A DNA stretch of 64,000 nucleotides from Arion vulgaris. Lineage: Eukaryota > Mollusca > Gastropoda > Stylommatophora > Arionidae. The DNA is taken from NCBI GenBank assembly GCA_020796225.1, contig CM036760.1:5436001-5500000 (forward strand), in the 5' to 3' direction. Shown piece after piece: positions 1-10,669 of the stretch. The notes beneath the pieces are model-generated. The model was not told where the DNA came from. It did no database searches and worked only from the letters and a program-made list of their open reading frames with translations. The position numbers and the translations under genes are program-made. Each line of letters starts with the position of its first letter. Positions within the stretch are counted from its first letter, which is position 1.

Positions 1-189
1 GCTGTCATTCATGTCCTCGTTGGACAAGCTCTTTCTAGATGTTGCTAACAACCTGAGGCTGACAACTGCTTTCTTCTAATACATCCAAGTTGACGTCATA
101 CAATGAACTACACAGAAAATATTTGCCTCAGATATCATTACTGCTGTATGGGTTTGAATCTTTGCCAATATTAGATAAGTAGAATATAA

Positions 190-1077
190 AAGTACACATA
201 CCTTGGTAGCAATATAGACACAGAAGGGGGAACAAATAAAGATGTCAAGATAAGAATACAAAAAGTAATGGGAAACTTTATTGCATTGAGTAAGATATGG
301 ATGTCAAAGGAGATCAAAACAAACACAAAGCTGAGAATCTGTCAATCAAATGTGAAGTCAGTGCTGTTCTATGTCTCAGAAATATGGAGGACAACAAAAG
401 AAACCACCAGAAAACTACAGACCTTCATAAATGGATGTTTACGTAGAATAGAGAGACTGAGATAGTACGATAAAATTACGAACGAGGAACTCGAGAAAGA
501 ACTAAGCAGATACCAGTAGCTGGGCAGATGACGCTCATCAGCCCGGGAGGGCAGGTCGCTCACGGGTCGCTACCCTGAAAGAAAATAGCAACCTTGTGGG
601 TTTTGGCTGGGGACAGCAAAAGGCTAACGGAGAGCGAACCCAGTAAACGCTGGTTGAAATTGAACAAATCGCCGAAGGATAAGCACCTGAGCTATAAATA
701 GGTACTGAATGCCGTGCACGTACATCAGTTCTTGATGTTTGGCTGCTTATATACGACAATCTAATGATAAAAGCGGCCTAAGAACGATCGCGAGAGAGAT
801 ACCAGTAAAGAAAGAGCTAAGGAAACGACGCTGGATAGGATACACATTGAGAAGACACATTGAAGCATTGCAAGACATGCACCTTTTTGGAACCCGCAGG
901 GAAAAATAAGTAGAAGGCCTAGGCATACGCGGAAAAGAGAGCTGGAGGCAGATATTAAAAGGATAGACAAATCATGGAAAAAATTGGAAGGGATGGCAGG
1001 AGAGAGGAAGAGCTGGAAGAAGTTTGTTAAAGAAACCGTGCCTGTACTCCGTTGGGGGTAGAAAGGTGATGAAGAAG
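190..1077 (+). pseudogene. LINE reverse transcriptase 3' fragment, interrupted by a repeat
   Basis: The conceptual translation reads YTYLGSNIDTEGGTNKDVK, then a C-terminal RT tail with CLRRIERLR and, after 807, IPVKKELRKRRWIGYTLRR. This is the typical end of a non-LTR retrotransposon ORF2 downstream of the RT palm. It holds in-frame stops and is broken at 508-807 by a separate repeat, so it cannot be active. The two halves read continuously once that repeat is ignored. Confidence 0.8.
519..796 (+). repeat. Interspersed repeat A (278 bp) inserted in a LINE, with target duplication
   Basis: This block splits the LINE and is flanked by an exact 11-bp direct repeat, AGATACCAGTA, at 508-518 and 797-807. 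It starts GCTGGGCAGATGACGC and ends GAACGATCGCGAG. Related copies lie at 28829-29135 (+) and 58808-58935 (-). There is no clear tRNA box and no coding potential. The family is unidentified; a SINE or a short retrotransposed fragment is likely from the duplication. Confidence 0.75.
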
Positions 1078-1180
1078 AAAGTAAAAAACAGTGATAGTTA
1101 CGAAGGAGACTGTTAAGTATACCATGAACAGCTAAAATATACACTAAGAAATATTATTATACAACTGTATTACAAGATTG

Positions 1181-1430
1181 TAACCATCTGTAGCATGGTA
1201 GTGAGCTCAATCACAACCCAAGCATACCTGGTTCAAACTTCCCGGTGAGCAGTTTGGAAGCATATTAGTTTACATGGGATTTTTAGGAATGGTAAACATA
1301 GACCTCACCATTCAGAAAGCAATGGCAAACTACTGAACCTATAAGTGGTGCCTAGAAAATCAACGACACGTTTACTGTGGTTAATGGCTACATCCTCTAA
1401 ATGACATGCCACGATTTTCATTTCATAACA
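1181..1430 (+). repeat. tRNA-derived SINE family 1
   Basis: The head resembles a tRNA gene promoter: a box A-like stretch around TAGCATGGTAGTGAGCTC and a box B-like GGTTCAAAC. A body and the tail CCACGATTTTCATTTCA follow. Other copies: 19725-19837 (+), 29373-29612 (-), 45618-45733 (+, 5' part), 47727-47844 (+, 3' part), 62683-62917 (-). Confidence 0.8.
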
Positions 1431-2390
1431 AGCTTAGTTTAATTTTGTCCATACTAGGTTGTGGGGACAATTTTTTTTAAATTGTGTAACCAAAAAAGAT
1501 TTTATGTAACTTATTGAAACTCCATATCACTTAGTCAGCTTGTGTCAGACGATTAATATTTTTGTTTCACCTATTTGATAATGATCTATGATCTATAACA
1601 AATTTAAAAATTAGTAGTTTAATTTGGACGCAGCAGTAATGACTTCTCTGCCTGTTGTATTTCACACATTTTAAAAAAAATTGGACCCTGCCCAGAAGTG
1701 TCACAGCGAGTGGATCCAACACAATTGAACGTCATCATTCTTTTGAATGAGAGCTGCTCAGAGTACGTTTAAGAGTATTTGATGTTTTATGAAAGGTCCT
1801 ACTGGCTGCAATCAAGTAATTGTAAAGAACGTGGATGTAGAGTAAGTTTCTGGAGTTGGACCATTTGTGTTCAGCAAGTAGATGTTGACATTATTATGGT
1901 CTTCTGATATAATTAAATCGATTATGTAGCAGATGTTAGGGTATCTGAATGAGTGACTTCTAAGCTATACACTTTTTCACCTGGCCAAGTAAACATTGAG
2001 TGAAATGATAAGTTAAATTCCTTATATGTACATTTTCACGATATTTGTTACTCTGTGTAAGGAATGTTGATGTAGAAGTTACTGGCAATTTGATAATCTC
2101 CTGTAGTCGGTTTAAATAGGCAACACTTGGCAACTGGGGTCAAAATTTGCTTGGTCAAAGTTGTCCAGGTCACTTACAGACATGATTAATTTATTTTCAT
2201 TTTTTTTGCTTTTTGACTGTTCTATAACCACTCCATTGTATAATTTTTGTTTATGAGTACAAAAAGGGCCAAATAAATTGACCACACCAGATTTTGAACA
2301 TGCTAAATCCTGCAACCAGCAAAACTACCTATAAATTGTATAATAGTGCGGTATATCTACTATATTTAAAATATATAGAAGTAATGTACT
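1431..2390. other. No gene recognised
   Basis: AT-rich sequence, presumably inside intron 2 of the UBE2V gene if that gene continues to the left. I see no domain, no splice-flanked exon and no clear repeat family. A 67-codon minus ORF at 2112-2315 has no recognisable similarity. Confidence 0.4.
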
Positions 2391-2835
2391 GGGAGTGCTA
2401 TTATACAGTAGTGAATGCTGGAAAATGACCCAACACATAATACACAAATTGGAGGAATTTCAGAATAAATGTTTAAGAAGAATCCTGCCCATTTTGTGGT
2501 CAAATACCATAACAAATGAGCTTTTAAAACGAACAGACTGTGCATCCTTGGAGACCATCATTAAGAGACGAAGATGGAGGTGGTTTGGACATGTAGGTCG
2601 TATGCCAGTGGGGGCATTGGATAGGACAGCTCTCAGATGGACAGTGGATGGGAAGAGAAGGACTGGACGTCCAAAGGAAACATGGAGAAGAACGGTGGAG
2701 AGAGAGTTGGAGGAGTGTGACCTGATGTGGGAGATGGTTGGTAGAAAGACAGCAGAATAGCACCAGTGGGAAGTCTCTTGTGGAAGTCTTATGTGTCAAT
2801 TGGGACACGAAGACGATATAGATATCTACTATATT
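2390..2835 (+). pseudogene. LINE RT C-terminal fragment
   Basis: The translation contains SSECWKMTQHIIHKLEEF, CLRRILPILW and RRRWRWFGHVGRMPVGAL followed by GKRRTGRPKETWRRTVE. This is the usual tail of a non-LTR RT protein. A TAG at 2758 cuts it, but the frame continues with HQWEVSCGSLMCQLGHED, which matches the degenerate copy at 61455-61690 (-). The stop is therefore probably a mutation. Confidence 0.85.
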
Positions 2836-2879
2836 CCAGTTTTGTTTTTGCTATACTGTTTGATGTTTTATAACTGTTA

Positions 2880-3000
2880 GAAAATGAGCAAAGATAACAA
2901 TCACACAAGGGACCAGAACAGCGCAAGACAAAAACAGAAAAACCACGACACAGGGCAACAACCCGGTAGCAGTGTGACGACGAAGAAGAAGAAGACAATG
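2880..3000 (+). repeat. LINE 3' tail
   Basis: Contains AACAGCGCAAGACAAAAACA and the tail unit GGGCAACAACCCGGTAGCAG. The same end follows the RT fragment at 20570-21025, where the unit is repeated, and a shorter copy sits at 19845-19895. It is therefore the 3' end of that LINE family. Confidence 0.65.
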
Positions 3001-3476
3001 TGACAAAAAATAACACATCAGCGACTTTTAACAAAGTGTACATCGCATAAAATAATGATAGTTGCTTGATTTCATTTCCAGTGTTATTTTTTCAACTGTG
3101 TACATTCCATGTGATCTGTTCTATATCAAATGCATAGTTTCATTCATGCAAGGTCCATATGCAGTTTTTTTTTAGCTAAATATTATTATTATTACTACTG
3201 CTAATAAAAGTAAAAAATAAGACAGGTAAATTACTTTTGCTACTTTACTTAGAAATGAGGATATGGAAAATTCAGTGACAATAAGAAAGATGGAACAAAA
3301 GGTGCGGAAAATAAAGAGACATAACTGGGATGCTACACAAAGAAGGATAAGATGCAACTAAGTATCTGTCATACTCAAATAAGATATTGTGGAAAACATG
3401 GTATGAGTGATTTGAAGTATGAGGATGCTAATCATATTTTCAGTGAGGTTATATTTATATCCAGTGTTAATCTTAA

Positions 3477-4156
3477 CCCTTACAACCCAGGCTCCCGATA
3501 TTTCGGGAATCTATGGAAGCGTTGCATATCCCGAGCTCCCAATATATCGGTAAAAGAATATTTTTCCATTGTTTTTCGGTATTTGAAAATAAATTGTGTA
3601 CAAATGTGACGTCAAACACAACATAGTTTTGCGAGATGGCGGACGCTGTTTAGTGATTTCTTTTGTCTTGATGAGGTAATTAGTTAAGTATATTCATGTT
3701 GAAAAGATGCTTTAAAAGTTTTGGAAATTGTCACTCTAAAAGTATAACAGAGCAAGCTATTGAACTTGTTTTGAATGCATCTGAAGATAAATTAGACTTA
3801 GAATATGATTATTCTGATAAGGATATAGAAAGTGAGTTAGATGATCATTTAGACGACCAAGAATTGTTTTAATCGATTGATATTCAAGCTATATGTTCAA
3901 TCTGGAGAAAAATCTACATTTACACAAGTACTCATGATCGTACCCACATATTAAATCAAATCAATTTTAAAGTTAGTATTCTGCAAATGGATAATAAGCA
4001 GGAATAACAGAGATGATGGGTTAAGTCAATAACAAATTATACAGCACTTAAATGTGCTAAATTATCGTGTTTTAATGTAACTCTGATATTGGCTATTTTT
4101 GCTCAGGATCTCCGGGGAAGGGATTTTTAAGGTACAGGTGGCCAGGGTTCAAAGAG
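3477..4156. mobile_element. piggyBac-type non-autonomous element, TTAA-flanked
   Basis: TTAA flanks both sides (3473-3476 and 4157-4160). The ends are imperfect inverted repeats: CCCTTACAACCCAGGC on the left, and CTCTTTGAACCCTGGC reading inward from the right. Subterminal GATATTTCGGGA-like repeats follow. Inside, an ATG at 3697 opens a 58-codon acidic frame with SITEQAIELVLNASEDKL, which resembles the acidic start of piggyBac transposases. No catalytic domain is present. An ATGGCGG motif lies at 3636-3642. Confidence 0.75.
3697..3873 (+). pseudogene. Remnant N-terminus of a piggyBac-like transposase
   Basis: A short frame of 58 codons inside the TTAA-flanked element, rich in D and E (EYDYSDKDIESELDDH). 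piggyBac transposases often begin with such an acidic leader, but the DDD catalytic core is missing, so this is at most a leftover. Assignment rests on location and composition. Confidence 0.4.
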
Positions 4157-4160
4157 TTAA

Positions 4161-4660
4161 GCATGTCCCAAGAGAACAAACTAAAAAGTCAAGAACATAG
4201 AATAACAATAACACTTATATTTCTTGAATATATGCTATATCTGGGCAAAAGTTGTGTTCATAGAGATTTATTTTGCCATTATATACCCATCCCTTTCAGT
4301 ACATTATCAACTGTATACATATGTACTAAAATAGCTGCAATATCAAAATTCATAAGAGCTGATTGTGTCAACAGCAAGCACATTGTCACACTGAGACATC
4401 ATGTGGGTATCACACGTGTGTTAATTTCAGAATGCTTGCCTTTAATTAATTCTTTATTATTTTGTATTTAGTGCGGGGTTTCCATCCCCACCTAATAATC
4501 CTGTACTACATTGGTTACACTATATTTGGATTGTTAATTATTTGCAGGAACATTTAACACAGCTATTTTTGCAAACTCAATATAAGGAAAACCTCCAAAA
4601 CAAATAAGGGATCTAAAAAAGGCAAATATATTCTGTTTTCCCAAACAAGTGATAAAGAGC
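4161..4660. other. No gene recognised
   Basis: AT-rich sequence between the piggyBac-type element and a degenerate SINE. A 102-codon plus frame at 4163-4471 shows no domain or codon bias that I can support. Confidence 0.35.
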
Positions 4661-4664
4661 TGTG

Positions 4665-4760
4665 ACTGCATAGTGGTTAGTGCACTTGCTTCATAGGCCC
4701 AAGGTCCAAGAATCAATCTGTTGTATATTGTTGTGTGTGAAGGGAGAAAGAAAATAACCA
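4665..4760 (+). repeat. tRNA-derived SINE family 3, degenerate
   Basis: The head TGCATAGTGGTTAGTGCAC is a box A-like tRNA segment shared with the copies at 41919-42150 (+) and 54000-54185 (-). The box B region is degenerate (AAGGTCCAAGAATC). A body-only relative lies at 25005-25195 (+). Confidence 0.55.
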
Positions 4761-5199
4761 GGTGTGTTGAACAAATCTTAGCTCTAAAAGCAAATACAAG
4801 AGAACATGGTGTATTTTGATCATGTGACAAATAGATGGTCTTCAAATTGTCATCTCTGTTGATATACTTTGGCTTACAAGTCATGACAAACCGAGTTACC
4901 CATGGCTACAATTTTCTAAGAATGACAATAATAGCGATACTTAACAGCTTCTATAAGACAGCATATAACATACAGTGTTTAGGAAAATAATTCTTAAAAA
5001 TAAAATGTCTGTACTACAATTAGCGTGTGCAGTGAATGGACAATTCACTGAAAGAACAATGCTGTTATCTCAATCTGACTAGCTGGTCAAAATTGGTGTG
5101 AATCCCAGGATACCTTACTAGCATGCCACAAAATATGACAAGAAAGTTGTGTGGGGCTAACAACTGTATTAAGTAAAACTAATGCTACAGAGATCAACC

Positions 5200-5662
5200 T
5201 GCAGAAGGCATGCAGGTAGAAGGCATGCAGCCAGCCCCTCAACCCCAGGTAGTAGCTTATGGACCAGACAGGTAGTTTTAGATAGGTAGTTTGTAGATAT
5301 TAAATTAGTTGACTGTAGTGTTTGCACACCAAATCTGCGCTCACTATTAGCAGATAGCAACACTAAAACGAGACATTGACGTAGGGAATCTAGCTGATGT
5401 AGCTTTGTGTAGTGACTGCGTAGCAACGTTAGTGAACAGAAGAGAACGACATAAACACTAGACACGAATGGACGTGTTTTGGGTACACACATGAAATAAC
5501 ATCAAAATAAAGAAGTATGCAACTATAAGAATGGTGTTTTGTACTTTTTTATACTGTTGAACAAGTTACTAACAAGTTACTACGAATTACTTTCAATTCT
5601 TACAAGTTACTTACAAGAATAAAACCCGCCACTAAATCAAATCATCAGATCACCCTATAACA
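5200..5662 (+). repeat. 5' LTR, 463 bp
   Basis: Starts TGCAGAAGGC and ends CCCTATAACA. Once the SINE insertion is removed, the 3' LTR has the same length with about seven substitutions by my count (~1.5%). AATAAA occurs near the 3' end in CAAGAATAAAACCC. The flanking base run AACC lies just before it. Confidence 0.9.
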
Positions 5663-5664
5663 AA

Positions 5665-5682
5665 TGGTGTCGAAGAAACAAA
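5665..5682 (+). promoter_or_regulatory. Candidate primer-binding site
   Basis: TGGTGTCGAAGAAAC begins two bases after the 5' LTR, where LTR elements place the tRNA primer site beginning TGG. The matching tRNA was not determined. Confidence 0.5.
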
Positions 5683-5759
5683 AGAACTGCCCGCTCTTCT
5701 ATTCGTGGACCAGAACGTAAGTTTTTATATCGGTATTTACATCTGTCATTTTAATCTTC

Positions 5760-6375
5760 AATCAAGTACTCTACGCCGGTTCTATTGACTTTTCATTCCT
5801 CATAGGACCCAACGCCTGTCTTATTGATTTTTAATTTTTTATAGGACCCGACGCTTGTCCTTCCCTTCTATCAACTATAGGACCCAACGCCTGTCCTTCC
5901 TTCAATGAACCATAGGACCCAACGCTTGTCATTCCATTATCATTCTTCCATCAACTGTAGGACCCAACGCTTGTCCTTCTCTTCAATCAACTATAGGACA
6001 CAACGCTTGTCCTTCTCTTCCATCAACCATAGGACCCAACGCTTGTCCATTGCCTGAAGGTCAGACTCTCGTCATTCCATTATCATTCTTCCATCAACTG
6101 TAGGACCCAAAGCTTGTCCTTCTCTTCAATCAACTATAGGACACAACGCTTGTCCTTCTCTTCAATCAACCATAGGACCCAACACTTGTCCTTCGTTACC
6201 TGAAGGTCAGACTCGTCATTCCATTATCATTCTTCCATCAACTGTAGGACCCAAAGCTTGTCCTTCTCTTCAATCAACTATAGGACACAACGCTTGTCCT
6301 TCTCTTCAATCAACTATAGGACCCAACGCTTGTCCTTCTCTACTATCACCTATGGACCCCAACACCTGCCTTACC
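5760..6375 (+). repeat. Minisatellite in the LTR element leader
   Basis: About fifteen units of roughly 36 bp built on TAGGACCCAACGCTTGTCCT with CTTCAATCAAC spacers. A higher-order unit of about 150 bp, containing CCTGAAGGTCAGACT and CATTATCATTCTTCC, is duplicated near 6054-6320. It lies between the primer site and the gag-like region. Confidence 0.9.
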
Positions 6376-6859
6376 TTTGCTGGATTGATTACTAGGAACA
6401 ATTTTACGGTTGTACTGTTTGGACTACTCACAGGATGATGTGCTGTATACATGTTAGTGATTTTCTTAGTGTGAGTATTCCTTTTTTTTACACCTATTTA
6501 TTACATATGCTTGTTTGACATGCTAATCGAAATTTTTTTAATATATACAGCCATTTTTTATGAGTTGATAATAACCGCTAATTGATTGTTTTTTTTAGGG
6601 TGGTCACTTTTGAACAATTGTACTTTTGGTCACTATATTTGTTTCTTATATTTTCTTATCGCAATTGTGAAACAATTTAATGATATTTATGATGTCTCAT
6701 AGAAGCACAAGAGGTGGTAAAATCTGTGACTATGTCATGTTGGAGGTAGCACCTACCGAACAGGTGTGTCCAGCTGCTGCATTAGTGGATCCTCCGGCGC
6801 GGGTTGGGGATATCTGCCCGGGTGTTTCTGCACAATTGCCTCCGGCCCAATGAAACTTT

Positions 6860-7658
6860 CCACGACCGCCCAGCAAAACTGTGCGGATATTCGGAAGTCG
6901 AGATGGCCCCTCGGTGGAAGAATTTACACGAGATATTAGAATGTACTGGAGGCCTTATGGGCTGGAGGGCCAGGATAAATTAGACGCGCTCATAGATCAC
7001 GTGTCGGAATCCATTCGCAGCGAGCTGGAGATCCAAATGTTCACTGCTCGGACCCGAGCAATTATTGACATGTCTCATGGGTGTATATGGTAACAGTAGG
7101 TCGGCCCATGACCTGTCGGCATTTTATAGATCGTTTCAACGAGTTGGAGAGTCTTGCCTTGCATTCTCCCATCGACTTGCTGAGCTATATTCTAAAATCA
7201 CAGCGGCTCAGGCTCGAGAGGATACGGAAATAATGGACACGCGCATTCTTAGGGATCACTTTATTGCGTCCCTGACTAACAGATTGTGCGCTAACATGTT
7301 GATGGACAAGGTGGTGGGTACACCATCCACTATCTCCCTACAATGGCGCAACGCTGCCTTGCGCTGGGAGAGGAATTCCATCCCCGCAACATCCCCCAGT
7401 GCACTGTCTAGAATGCAACAGCGAGTAGACGACCTGGAATCCAAGGTGGCAGAACGCCACTATGAGACACGCTGCCGACTCCCTACCAGAACCCTCCCCA
7501 CGACACCTCATTCGGAGCGGAGCGATTATCGAATCGCCCACGGGGTTACGCTGGGCAATAAAAGAGAAACATTGGGGGAAACTATAGTTATTCTTCTCTC
7601 CACAGCCATTACGCAGGAGGCACGCACAACCCTGGGTGCCCGGGGGTATGGCCCATGA
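6860..7658 (+). pseudogene. Gag-like capsid region, frame-disrupted
   Basis: Two overlapping frames (6881-7093 and 7065-7658) give one capsid-like sequence: EEFTRDIRMYWRPYG and LDALIDHVSES in the first, then FQRVGESCLAFSHRLAEL and ILRDHFIASL in the second. The switch near 7070-7090 looks like a small deletion or insertion. The segment with RVGES...FSHRL and LRDxFI resembles capsid proteins of metazoan gypsy-type elements. A short coiled-coil-like stretch (RMQQRVDDLESKVAE) follows. No CCHC zinc knuckle is visible. Confidence 0.7.
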
Positions 7659-7950
7659 AAGCCAGTCCATTGACACATATGATGTGGTTGGGTATGAGGC
7701 GAGAGAGGAGCAGCATTTCTCTCCCATTAGTCCCTCTGTATCGATAGGCAGCTGCCAGGTATAATTGTTATGATTTAGTCGGCGGTGTGTCGAATGAGCA
7801 ACAGAATTACTTACAAGTTTCAGATGGTGAGTGCCAGGCGAAGCAAAACATCGATATGTTAATTTCAGATGTTGATAGGTTAGGTACCATGCCCAATTTC
7901 TTACTAGATTTTCCCTGTATAGCGAATGACCATAGGAAGGTCATCAGTTA

Positions 7951-8673
7951 GTGTCAGTCATCGATAGTTCCGATGCAGATCAAAATTTCTTACTAGATTT
8001 TCCTTGTGTACCAGAAGACGATTCTCAAGATAGAAATATAATATCCGTTGTCGATGGGTCTGATGCTGAGCCCGATACTCTCCAATATTCTCCCGGTGTA
8101 GCAGAAGATAATTTTCAGGACAGGCAAAACCAGCAGTCATTCGTTTGTGAGACGAGAGATGAGCAGCATTACAGACAAGATAACCATGGTATAACTGAGG
8201 ATAGGGATCAGGAGATGAAAAGTTGTGACATGCCGGTATCAGTCGTTAGTGGTTCAGGTGAGGAACAGATGGTGGATAAAAATAGTAAATCACCGCCCTC
8301 CGAAAAGTCCCTCCACGACAACGAACCACAGATAAGTCATTTCAGTTCTGTAAATTTTCAGCAATCAAAAGTGAAAAATTATAGACATCATATACTCCGA
8401 CCTCATGGGACATATGGCGTTGTGTCAAAGTGCACGAAGGCAACTCGTGGGCTTTCACAGATTACTAAAACAAATTTTAAGAAATCGAACAATGTTAAAG
8501 CAAAGGTGAAACGTGGAGGAAATAATACAACAATACGTGTTAATTCTAAACCATTTAAACGCGCATTTGATGGATCAAATAGTAAGGGGCGTATGTTTAA
8601 ACGACAAGTTGTTGACCGTAGCAGTCAGTCTGAAAGTGAGGAGAAAGGAAAGGTGGCCCAAGCCCATCTTTAG
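7951..8673 (+). CDS. ORF of unknown function within the LTR element
   Basis: 240 codons. The first part is acidic and repeated: NFLLDFPCVPEDDSQDRN is followed by a related DTLQYSPGVAEDNFQDRQ, and an earlier degraded copy (NFLLDFPC) is out of frame near 7893. The last 100 residues are basic (KVKNYRHH, KAKVKRGGNN, KGRMFKRQVV), suggesting nucleic-acid binding. No known domain is recognised. An overlapping frame (8513-8824) continues past its stop. It could be a gag-derived or accessory product. Confidence 0.45.
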   Translation: MSVIDSSDADQNFLLDFPCVPEDDSQDRNIISVVDGSDAEPDTLQYSPGVAEDNFQDRQNQQSFVCETRDEQHYRQDNHGITEDRDQEMKSCDMPVSVVSGSGEEQMVDKNSKSPPSEKSLHDNEPQISHFSSVNFQQSKVKNYRHHILRPHGTYGVVSKCTKATRGLSQITKTNFKKSNNVKAKVKRGGNNTTIRVNSKPFKRAFDGSNSKGRMFKRQVVDRSSQSESEEKGKVAQAHL

Positions 8674-8829
8674 AGGAGCCCCTGAAGATAATTTAAAACA
8701 GGAGCAGGTTCGAGATTCGACTGTACAAAAATCGAATCGACTAACGGTGTCTTGTCCCAGTGACACTTCAACGACAACACAAGTAATTGAGGTCACTGAG
8801 AATGAGCGCACAAAGAAGATATAATAATT

Positions 8830-10669
8830 CCAGGATCCAGCGAGTGTGCCTATGAGCATACTAAAAGTGATAGTCTCCCAGTAGACATTGGTGGTGAAAA
8901 TAAATGTACCTCACTACAAATAAGTTTGAGAATGTATGGGACAGATGCTAAATCTCTTAGTTCAGAATATAAGCAAAATATGAACTGCAACTCTAAAATG
9001 TATTTGCATATCTGACCAAAATCAGATCCAGTGCACATTGGTTCTGGTGTGCTAAAGAGTGTGCATCTTGAACGAAATTATTTTGGTCGGATGGACAATG
9101 TGTGTGCGATGGAATACTGTAGTCATTGGGTTCTTTATGCTATTTATTAGCGCTGGGGCCCTGTGTTTACATCCGCATTGTTTGCAAGGGTTGATTCCTT
9201 CACTCTACGGGCTGGGGTTTGACCCTGGCATTCTCTGTTTGATGATTGAGACCTATGTCATCCTTGATTGGCTACTTCGAGTAGACTGAGTGGGGATGGT
9301 ACAGGTGATACCATTGGCATTGCTCCCAGGGATGGTCCCGTGGGAAAGGTATTAAATCATGACAAGGACAACCATGATTTATGTGGTTTATACAAAACCA
9401 CATGGAACCCGAGTTTTCTACACAATATGCCTGGGTTTTTGTTTGGGTCCTGGTGGATTGAGAGATGGTTTGCAATAGGCCTGATGTCGAGGATGAGGCT
9501 GAACCAAATAGAGACAATATCTGGGGTTTTGTTACATTCATTTGTGAACGAAGGTTGGATCATAATGGTTGGTTCGAGAATAATGTTAAACCAGATAAAG
9601 AAAATATTTGGGTTTTTTGGTTGGGTCCTTGGAAGACGTATTGTACTACCTCACTTATTGAGGTTCTACGATGGTTGAGCTTTATAATCATTGGGGGACT
9701 CGTTTGGTTCCTTGGGGGTATTTGGATGGATGGATATGTTTCATTAACGGTTTCATTATATATATTAGAATCAAATATTAGATATTGTTTGATTCTAACT
9801 GAGATTGTTGGGTGGATTTTAATACCTCGTTGAGGTTGCAATATGTTGAATTGGGTATTTGACATAATTTGGAATGTTAATTCATTCCTTTGGGGTTGTT
9901 GGGTGGATTTTAATACATCATCGAGGTTACATTACATTGAATTAAATAGTTGATATATTTGGGATGTTAATTCATTCCTTTGGGATTGTTTGGTGGATTT
10001 TATTACCTCATCGAGGTGGCTCTATGTTAATCCAAATGTTTCAGAAATTTGGAGTTGTTAATTGTTTAATTTGCGGGTCTTGTGTGGACTTTGTAACTAG
10101 TTCTTTTTTTGAGTTTTCAGATTGCAAGACAAGACTCTGACAAGCAAGAGTGACATAGAGACATGACAAGAAATGTGAGATGCCCCTTGCCTATCCCATG
10201 ACATGTGAGGACAGGATGTCAAAGTGCAACCACCTCGCATCAACCAGTTCCTGGCGCTACCTGGAGCAGATGTTGTAATGTTGAGTCACAATTGGTGATG
10301 TGTGGCATTTCTTTTCCCCCATACAATTTTGCTGAAGGACTATTAATTGATTCTATGTTTCAGCTTTGAGTACAGAGGGTTTCCTGTTGATCATGGTCAC
10401 CTCATGACCAGTTGATGAGTCACGTTTAATGAATTGTGTGGTGACAGGTTCCCATTTAGCTCATTCAACTTGTGTCCTCCTGAGATCCCGTCAGGATTTC
10501 CCTTTCTTTTCGACCATGGTTAGCTATTGTAGATTAGTTGTTGTTGAGCCACGTTTCACAACGTGTGGTGACTTGTTCCCATTCAGCTCTTACAACTCTA
10601 ATAACCCTGATGGACTCTACCTGTTCGCATAGGGATTTCGAGTCGTGACGACAGCGAAGTCGCCTGGGG
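8830..10669 (+). other. 3' internal region of LTR element, no pol
   Basis: About 1.8 kb of G/T-rich sequence with many short frames but no RT, RNase H or integrase motif. At 9795-10035 an ~90-bp unit is repeated about 2.5 times (TTAATTCATTCCTTTGG, TGGTGGATTTTA). Just before the 3' LTR the sequence is GAAGTCGCCTGGGG, a weak polypurine tract. Confidence 0.6.

Noticed and set aside
4555..4660. On the minus strand, ENRIY followed (after a frameshift) by a sequence faintly like UBE2V exon 3
   Set aside because: No acceptor, no donor, a frameshift after a few codons and no conservation of the GPxYP block. Probably chance in AT-rich sequence next to a SINE.
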